Shown here piece after piece: positions 1 to 5,510 of a DNA stretch of 5,510 bases. Source of the DNA: Eubacteriales bacterium. GTDB taxonomy: Bacteria > Bacillota > Clostridia > Peptostreptococcales > Acidaminobacteraceae. The notes under the pieces were generated by a model, which did not search any database, had not been told where the DNA came from, and worked only from the letters and a program-made list of their open reading frames with translations. The DNA lies in NCBI GenBank assembly GCA_030625285.1, contig DAOURC010000060.1:1-5510 (forward strand). The letters are read 5' to 3'. A program made the position numbers and the translations under genes. Position 1 is the first letter of the stretch. Each line of letters starts with the position of its first letter.

Positions 1-3000
1 AATTACTCAAAGCCTTAAATTTGAAAGGCATGATGGGATTGGAAGTTGTCAGTTTTTCAAGACTCGTAAATAAAGTAGCTAAAGAAATGATTATAGACGA
101 TCAAATACCGTTGACTTCGCTAGGGAGAAAGCTCTTGGTAAAGCGAATCATCAATGAAAAATTAGATGAGCTAAAAGTATATTATAAGAGTTTTAATAAG
201 CTAGGTCTTGTAAATGAAATCGAGGAAGTCATCAAGGGGCTGAGAAATGAAAAAATAAGTGCACATGATTTAGAATCTTTTAAAGATCAGTTGACAGGAG
301 ATTCTCTGCTAAAGAAGAAGATCGAGGATATTCTCATAATTTACTATCATTATGAATCTATCATTGAAGAGGGATATATCGACGAGACCATTAAAGATAG
401 ATTATTTATAGACAATATCGACCTTATTTCTTCGCTGCAAAATTCAGAGATATATATATTGAAATTCACTGGGTTTTCGCGTCAAGAATTAGAAATAATA
501 AAAGCGTTGGAAGAAAACAATAATCAAGTGACAATTGCAATAGATTATGATGAAAAATATGAAGATGAAGTGTATTCTTTTACAAAGAAGACATTTGATA
601 GTGTTTATAATTATTTTGACGAAGTTGACGTAAATTCAATCAAGTCGAATATTACCGAGTTGCAGCGGTTCGGCATAATAATCAATCAATACGAAGAGAT
701 AAAAATGGAATTCCCGATAAGGGTTTTTACTGGGCGCAATATTTATTCCGAGGTCGGTTTTGTTGTGGGAGAAATCAACTCGTTGATTAGAACTAAAGGT
801 ATAAAACCATCGGATATTGGAGTCCTATTGGCTAATGACGTGGCCTACGGCACCATATTAAATAGAGAATTGGATAAATATAAGATACCATACATCATGG
901 ATGAAAAAAAATCGATAAAGGACACCAATATTATCAGAGCGATAATTATGCTACTTAAGTTTTATAATGCAAATTATGAAACTGGTTTTTTGCTTAAGTA
1001 TCTTAAATATATAGTTCCCAATGATGAAATGAAGAGCATCGACATATTGGAAAACTACGCAATAGAAAAAGGAATCAATCATAAAGAATGGACTAAGCCT
1101 TTTGAAGATGAGTTTGCAGAATCAAGCAGGTTGAAATATGTAGAGCCGTTGATCGTCAATAACAAGAAATTCAAAAAAAATCAAAGTGTTAGACAATTCA
1201 CTGAAAAAATCATAGAACTGCTGAATACTTTAAAAATCAAGGAGATTGTAGATAGTGAAATAGAAACACTTAAATCTTTTTCACGCCACGATGATGTCTT
1301 GATTATGGCTCAAGTATGGAATAGATTTCTAGAAATCATAGATCAGATGAGCGAGGCTACCAGCGATGAGAAAATCACTTTGAAAGACTATATAGAATAT
1401 CTGAAGTTTTCTTTTGAAAGTGAAAAAGTAGGGATAATTCCATCTATCAGAGATGGAATTGAAGTAGGAGTACTCGGACGCAGTGTAAGTCTCGATAAAA
1501 AAATAAATTTTGTATTGGGGATGAACGAAGGAAATTTGCCTAGAGATTTAAGTGAATCTTCTATTCTATCAGAAGCTGACAAAGAGGTTATGTTGAATTA
1601 CGGTTTTGATATGCATAATAATATCGATTTTTATCGCGCCAAGGAAAAATTGGACTTTTTCAAACTGATTTCTAAAACAGAAGATTTATTATATTTCACC
1701 CTTTCTTCATCCGATAAGGACGGAAAAGGGATCAAACCATCATATTTCATTACAAGAACTAGGGATGTTTCTCAGAACCTCATTGATTTAGATGATTTAA
1801 TGAATGAAGATGTTTTGACAAACCACATCATGCTTGATAAAGAGTATTTCAAAATCAATCTTATGAGGCAGTTAAGAGCAGTCAGGGAAGGTCATATTTT
1901 AAATGACACTTGGAAAAACATCGTTGCAAAAGTTTACCATGATGATAAAAAGCTGTTCGATGAAATAATGGAGAGAGTATTTTATTCAAATCAAGTTGAA
2001 TCTATAAGTAAATACGATAATCATCAAAAATTATTTACATCGATAACCAAATTGGAAAGGTATTCAAAATGTCCTTATTCTTATTTTGCCCAATATGATT
2101 TAAAAGCAAGGGAGAGAAAGGAATTTAAAGTGAGCTTGCCTGACATTGGGAATGTGTATCATGAGGTTTTACAATTGGTGGTTGACGATATAATAAGCGG
2201 AAAAGAAATAAGCGATATCGAAGTGTATATAGAAAAGATAATAAATCAGCCTAAATATTTTGTATTCAAAAAACGGTATGGAGACCGATATTTAGTTAAG
2301 AAAGTTAAAGAAACTGTAGAAATCACCCTAGACAATATAATAAAATACTTTGAGAACAGCAGCTTTTTACCGAAATATACAGAATTGGAGTTCACTCACA
2401 GAACCAACATAGCAGCTTTTTCTCCCGTAGAAATCAAATTGGGAGAAGATAGATTCGTAGCTATTGAAGGGAAAATAGATAGAATAGATTTATATGAAAA
2501 CGAAAAAAATCAAACCTATTGCAATATAATCGACTATAAAACCGGTAAAAAAGATTTGATTCTAGATAAAATTATCAAAGGAATAGATTATCAGCTTGCA
2601 ATTTATCTTTTGGCTAGTTTGACTAATAAAGAGGCGCTTGGTACGGACAGGGTATTACCGAGTGCGGTTCTTTATTATAGAATACATAACGATTATGATG
2701 AATATATTGAGAAATCACCTGAGGATTTAGAAAAACTCCACGGTAAAAAATTTAAAATGACGGGGCTTTTATTGAAAGATAAAGACGTATTATCGGAAAT
2801 GGATAATTCGTTAAAAGAAAACAATTCTTCGAATTTTATTCCAGTCCGATTAAAGCAAAATGGAGAATTCTATTCTGATAGTAATGTACTCAGTGAAGAG
2901 GGCTTTGATAAACTTCTAGATATAACAAAGGAAAACATCAAAAATATAAGTAATAAAATCATAAACGGAGAAATCGCAATAAGTCCGATCAAGGAAAAAA

Positions 3001-3140
3001 CTTTTAAAGCTTGTGATTATTGCAAGTATAAGAGCATTTGCAAATTTGACATGGATTTTATAAATAACGATTATAGATACATTGAATATAAAAGAAACAG
3101 CGAAGTGATGGAAGAGATAGGAAGTGATACGGGTGACTAA
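1..3140 (+). CDS. addB: AddB (RexB-like), ATP-dependent helicase-nuclease subunit B; 5' end outside window
   Basis: Subunit B of the AddAB helicase-nuclease, which resects double-strand DNA ends in the cytoplasm for RecA-dependent repair. In the family AddB binds Chi with a dead helicase core and its nuclease cuts the 5'-ended strand. The frame is open to base 3, so the gene is cut by the window edge; the TTG at 21 is unlikely to be the start, because the residues around it (GMMGLEVVSFSRL) match a segment about 50-60 residues into B. subtilis AddB. Numbering from 21: helicase-like region about 1-600, with a motif-V-like GVLGRSV...GMNEGNLP stretch (483-507). RecB-type nuclease: GNVYHE (H714), GKIDRID (D820), DYKTG (D838, K840), QLAIY (Q858, Y862). 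Cys684, 998, 1001 and 1007 fit the 4Fe-4S cluster of type 1 AddB. About 1045 codons are visible of a usual ~1150. The stop TAA is at 3138-3140, overlapping addA. Family assignment is secure. Confidence 0.96.
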   Translation, partial: LLKALNLKGMMGLEVVSFSRLVNKVAKEMIIDDQIPLTSLGRKLLVKRIINEKLDELKVYYKSFNKLGLVNEIEEVIKGLRNEKISAHDLESFKDQLTGDSLLKKKIEDILIIYYHYESIIEEGYIDETIKDRLFIDNIDLISSLQNSEIYILKFTGFSRQELEIIKALEENNNQVTIAIDYDEKYEDEVYSFTKKTFDSVYNYFDEVDVNSIKSNITELQRFGIIINQYEEIKMEFPIRVFTGRNIYSEVGFVVGEINSLIRTKGIKPSDIGVLLANDVAYGTILNRELDKYKIPYIMDEKKSIKDTNIIRAIIMLLKFYNANYETGFLLKYLKYIVPNDEMKSIDILENYAIEKGINHKEWTKPFEDEFAESSRLKYVEPLIVNNKKFKKNQSVRQFTEKIIELLNTLKIKEIVDSEIETLKSFSRHDDVLIMAQVWNRFLEIIDQMSEATSDEKITLKDYIEYLKFSFESEKVGIIPSIRDGIEVGVLGRSVSLDKKINFVLGMNEGNLPRDLSESSILSEADKEVMLNYGFDMHNNIDFYRAKEKLDFFKLISKTEDLLYFTLSSSDKDGKGIKPSYFITRTRDVSQNLIDLDDLMNEDVLTNHIMLDKEYFKINLMRQLRAVREGHILNDTWKNIVAKVYHDDKKLFDEIMERVFYSNQVESISKYDNHQKLFTSITKLERYSKCPYSYFAQYDLKARERKEFKVSLPDIGNVYHEVLQLVVDDIISGKEISDIEVYIEKIINQPKYFVFKKRYGDRYLVKKVKETVEITLDNIIKYFENSSFLPKYTELEFTHRTNIAAFSPVEIKLGEDRFVAIEGKIDRIDLYENEKNQTYCNIIDYKTGKKDLILDKIIKGIDYQLAIYLLASLTNKEALGTDRVLPSAVLYYRIHNDYDEYIEKSPEDLEKLHGKKFKMTGLLLKDKDVLSEMDNSLKENNSSNFIPVRLKQNGEFYSDSNVLSEEGFDKLLDITKENIKNISNKIINGEIAISPIKEKTFKACDYCKYKSICKFDMDFINNDYRYIEYKRNSEVMEEIGSDTGD
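3119..3124 (+). promoter_or_regulatory. Shine-Dalgarno-like site for addA, inside the addB coding region
   Basis: AGGAAG lies 8 bases before the GTG at 3133, a normal spacing for a purine-rich ribosome binding site. For the alternative GTG at 3124 the same site would overlap the start codon, and only a weaker purine stretch (about 3109-3115) is well placed. This decides in favour of 3133. Because the site is within the last seven codons of addB, ribosomes finishing addB would expose or reuse it, which suggests translational coupling. It is read from spacing and base composition only. Confidence 0.6.
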
Positions 3141-5510
3141 ATGGACAGACCAGCAAGGGGACGCAATATATAAAAAAGATGCAAATATCTTAGTTTCAGC
3201 AGCGGCTGGATCGGGAAAAACTGCTGTTCTAACAGAGAGAATTGTTGAATTGTTGGAACATGAAAAAATCGATATCAATCAGCTTCTTGTATTCACATTT
3301 AGCCGTATGGCTGCGAATGAAATGAAAGAAAGGGTTTATAAAAAAATAATCAGTCGATTAAAGAAGAAAGGGTATGAAGAATTCTATAGAAGACAACTCA
3401 TAAAAATCAATCAAGCTAGTATTACAACTATCCATTCATTTTGTAACGATGTAGTGAAGAGCCATTTCTTTATGCTGGGCTTAGATCCGGATTATCGCAT
3501 AGGAGAGGATAATGACTTCAATACCATAAAAGAGACAATCCTAGATGAAGTATTTGAAATCCATTACGCTGATGAAGACAAAGAGTTTGAGGACCTAGTT
3601 GAGGTATATTCTGATCAAAGAGGAGATAGAAAACTAAGAGATTTAATATTTTCAATTCACAGAAAAATGCAGGCGTATCCGAATGTCGATGAATGGATCG
3701 ATGATGTGTCAGCAAAATATTCCAACGAGAAATTTTGGAATGGATATTTACAAGAATATATGATGGGTGAAATGGAAAAATGCATGAGAGCCTCAGAAAA
3801 ATTATGGGACATTGTTGAAAATGAAACAGAGAGTGATAAGTATAGAGAATTCTTTTCGAACGAGATAAAAAACATTAAGGAAAATCACATCGCATTGGAT
3901 GAAGATATCAGTAAATTTCAAATCAGTTTTGGTAGATTACCTGCAGATAAATCCATCGACAAAGAAACTAAGGAAAAGATAAAAAAAATCAGAGATTTCT
4001 ATAAGGGGATCATCAATGCTATTTATAATACCTACTTTGTTGAAAGAGATCTAAGTCAGCATAAGGATGAGTTTTTGCTTCAACTAAGCCGAGTGGAAAA
4101 GCTTATTGAAATGATAAAAGAGTTCGATGTGAAATTACTTGAACATAAAAAGGAAAACAATATCTTGGAGTTTAGCGATTTAGAACATTTTGCTCTGAAA
4201 ATTCTTAACGATCCAGATGTAGGAAAAACCTATCAAGAACAATTTGCCTATATATTTGTCGATGAATATCAAGATTCAAATTATATTCAAGAAGCGATTA
4301 TTCAAAGAATCAAAGGGAAAAACAATTTATTTATGGTAGGGGACTTAAAACAAAGCATTTATAAGTTTAGATTAGCCGAGCCGAGTATTTTCTTGAATAA
4401 ATATAAAGCTTTCTCCACAAAGGAAAATCCAATTAATCACAAGATAGATCTTAATATGAATTTTAGGAGCAGGGGAAATATATTAACCTTTATCAATTAT
4501 ATATTTGAAGGCTTTATGAGTGAAAAATTTGGCGGGATGGATTATGATGACCAAACCAAGTTGTATTTTGGAAAAAATGATTTCGAAGCTGTTGATCCGC
4601 CTGTAGAGATCGATTTAGTTAACTATACTGCGGGGAAATTGTCTAAAGAGGCATTGGAAATTTACGAGATAGGAAAGAGAATAAAAAATCTGGTGAGCGA
4701 AGGTGATTTCAATTACAAGGATATTGTAATTCTAATGAGATCTCCATCAAGTTATATTGAAGAATTTTCAAGGATATTTGAAAAATTGAATCTCCCGCTC
4801 TTCGTAGAGAGTACAGATGAGTATATTGACACGCTAGAGGTCGATTTAATTATAAATTATTTAAATGTAGTCGATAATCCAAGGCAAGATATTCCTATGC
4901 TTAGCTTGTTGAGAAGTCCTATATATAATTTTTCTGATGAAGAGCTTTATCAGATCAGGAAGGAATGCAAAAATGATTATTATCATGAATGTCTTTTCAA
5001 TTATCCATTAGAGGATAAAATAAAGGAAAAAATAGATAGATTCTTGCTTGATGTGAATAGATTAAGGGAATTCAGCAGATTTTTGACAATCGACAATTTG
5101 ATATGGACGATATTTACTCAGTACAACTTTCAAGAATTTTTTGTAGCGCTTGCAAAGGGCGATAGAAGAAGTGCAAATATCAGAAAATTGATGGATATTG
5201 CCAGTGAATTTCAAATAAAAGACATTGTGGGATTATCAGATTTCAATCATTATATGAATTACTTAAAAGAGAAAGAAGCAAAGTTCAGCAGCGCCAAGAT
5301 AATCAGCGATCAATCGGATGTCGTAAGATTGATGAGTATTCATAAAAGCAAGGGACTCGAGTTCCCGGTTGTAATACTTGCCGGCACCGGCAAGAAATTC
5401 AACAAAATGGATTCTTTTGGGGATGTTATAATTCACAACAAATTCGGTATTATACCGAAATATTTTGATAGAGGAAATCGAATCAAACGAAGTACTTTTC
5501 ACAGAGATAT
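3133..5510 (+). CDS. addA: AddA (RexA-like), ATP-dependent helicase-nuclease subunit A; 3' end outside window
   Basis: Motor subunit of AddAB: an SF1A (UvrD/Rep-type) 3'-to-5' helicase whose C-terminal nuclease, in the family, cuts the 3'-ended strand. I translated the frame from 3133 to 5508: 792 codons without a stop. Motifs in order: Q motif WTDQQ (4-8), Walker A AAAGSGKT (23-30, Lys29), motif Ia TFSRMAANEM (55-64), Ib TTIHSF (98-103), motif II VDEYQDSN (376-383, Asp377-Glu378), motif III VGDLKQSIYKFR (402-413), motif IV NFRSR (443-447, Arg445), motif V SIHKSKGLEFPVV (735-747). Motif VI and the nuclease domain, roughly the last 400 of about 1200 residues, fall past the edge. The chosen start is GTG 3133, preceded by AGGAAG at 8 bases; a second GTG at 3124 is possible, and an in-frame TAG at 3118 excludes anything further upstream. 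The gene overlaps addB by 8 bases in another frame, so the two are surely co-transcribed. Confidence 0.96.
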   Translation, partial: MTKWTDQQGDAIYKKDANILVSAAAGSGKTAVLTERIVELLEHEKIDINQLLVFTFSRMAANEMKERVYKKIISRLKKKGYEEFYRRQLIKINQASITTIHSFCNDVVKSHFFMLGLDPDYRIGEDNDFNTIKETILDEVFEIHYADEDKEFEDLVEVYSDQRGDRKLRDLIFSIHRKMQAYPNVDEWIDDVSAKYSNEKFWNGYLQEYMMGEMEKCMRASEKLWDIVENETESDKYREFFSNEIKNIKENHIALDEDISKFQISFGRLPADKSIDKETKEKIKKIRDFYKGIINAIYNTYFVERDLSQHKDEFLLQLSRVEKLIEMIKEFDVKLLEHKKENNILEFSDLEHFALKILNDPDVGKTYQEQFAYIFVDEYQDSNYIQEAIIQRIKGKNNLFMVGDLKQSIYKFRLAEPSIFLNKYKAFSTKENPINHKIDLNMNFRSRGNILTFINYIFEGFMSEKFGGMDYDDQTKLYFGKNDFEAVDPPVEIDLVNYTAGKLSKEALEIYEIGKRIKNLVSEGDFNYKDIVILMRSPSSYIEEFSRIFEKLNLPLFVESTDEYIDTLEVDLIINYLNVVDNPRQDIPMLSLLRSPIYNFSDEELYQIRKECKNDYYHECLFNYPLEDKIKEKIDRFLLDVNRLREFSRFLTIDNLIWTIFTQYNFQEFFVALAKGDRRSANIRKLMDIASEFQIKDIVGLSDFNHYMNYLKEKEAKFSSAKIISDQSDVVRLMSIHKSKGLEFPVVILAGTGKKFNKMDSFGDVIIHNKFGIIPKYFDRGNRIKRSTFHRD
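5377..5394 (+). repeat. Perfect GC-rich inverted repeat inside addA
   Basis: CTTGCCGG-CA-CCGGCAAG: two perfect 8-base arms around a 2-base centre, 13 of 18 bases G or C in an otherwise AT-rich gene. It encodes Leu-Ala-Gly-Thr-Gly-Lys just after helicase motif V. As RNA it could fold as a 7-base stem with a 4-base loop. No T-run follows, so it does not look like a terminator, and it may simply reflect codon choice for Ala, Gly and Thr. The symmetry is certain; a function is not shown. Confidence 0.5.

Noticed and set aside
1388..1582. Short open frame on the - strand opposite addB (64 codons)
   Set aside because: Antisense shadow of addB coding sequence with no independent support.
3124..3126. 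Alternative GTG start for addA three codons upstream of the chosen one
   Set aside because: The AGGAAG site overlaps this codon and only a weaker purine stretch is correctly spaced, so 3133 is preferred; 3124 is not excluded.
2916..3278. Open frame of 120 codons on the - strand across the addB-addA junction
   Set aside because: It lies wholly antisense to two clearly recognised genes, its translation is Ser/Phe/Ile-rich with no family resemblance, and antisense frames of this length are common opposite AT-rich genes.
3518..3875. Two overlapping short open frames on the - strand opposite addA (65 and 72 codons)
   Set aside because: Both are antisense to a well-supported addA frame and have no recognisable domain or convincing ribosome binding site.
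664..4799. AGCGG pentamers (the B. subtilis Chi sequence) at 664-668, 2196-2200 and 3201-3205 on the + strand, and as CCGCT at 4795-4799
   Set aside because: A five-base word is expected a few times in 5.5 kb by chance, and the Chi sequence of this organism is unknown; no enrichment or strand bias can be judged from one window.
5377..5394. Inverted repeat considered as an intrinsic terminator
   Set aside because: It lies inside the addA frame and is followed by AAATTC rather than a T-run, so termination is unlikely.
5263..5502. Open frame of 79 codons on the - strand opposite addA motif V
   Set aside because: Antisense to conserved helicase codons; the translation shows no known family.

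Overview
The window holds the junction of a two-gene recombinational-repair operon, addB followed by addA. Both genes are on the + strand and both are cut by the window edges. Together they encode the AddAB (RexAB-type) helicase-nuclease, the Gram-positive counterpart of RecBCD. The DNA is strongly AT-rich, with roughly one third G+C by eye, and uses A/T-ending codons and Lys/Ile/Asn/Glu-rich proteins. With the Firmicute gene order addB-addA, this suggests a low-GC Firmicute, perhaps an anaerobe of the Clostridia/Tissierellia type. Genus and species cannot be read from the sequence.

Positions 1-3140 are addB without its first ~45 codons. The reading frame is open to the left edge, and the first visible residues already match the segment that follows the N-terminal P-loop region in known AddB proteins. 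The visible part contains the degenerate helicase half, a complete RecB-family nuclease domain and all four cysteines of the 4Fe-4S cluster. Positions 3133-5510 are addA from a GTG start, overlapping the end of addB by 8 bases. It is open to the right edge (792 codons visible). It carries SF1A helicase motifs from the Q motif to motif V; motif VI and the C-terminal nuclease domain lie beyond the window.

The two proteins form one heterodimer at double-strand DNA ends. AddA supplies 3'-to-5' translocation and unwinding. In the family, AddB reads Chi and each subunit contributes one nuclease that trims one strand, giving a 3' tail for RecA loading. The overlapping genes, with a Shine-Dalgarno-like sequence inside the end of addB, fit translational coupling and near-equal subunit production.

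There is no intergenic stretch: no promoter, terminator, RNA gene, mobile element or CRISPR array is visible. This is an ordinary housekeeping locus and I see no sign of an undescribed system. The observations below are small: a start-site correction, the gene coupling, degenerate motif positions and a GC-rich palindromic patch in addA.
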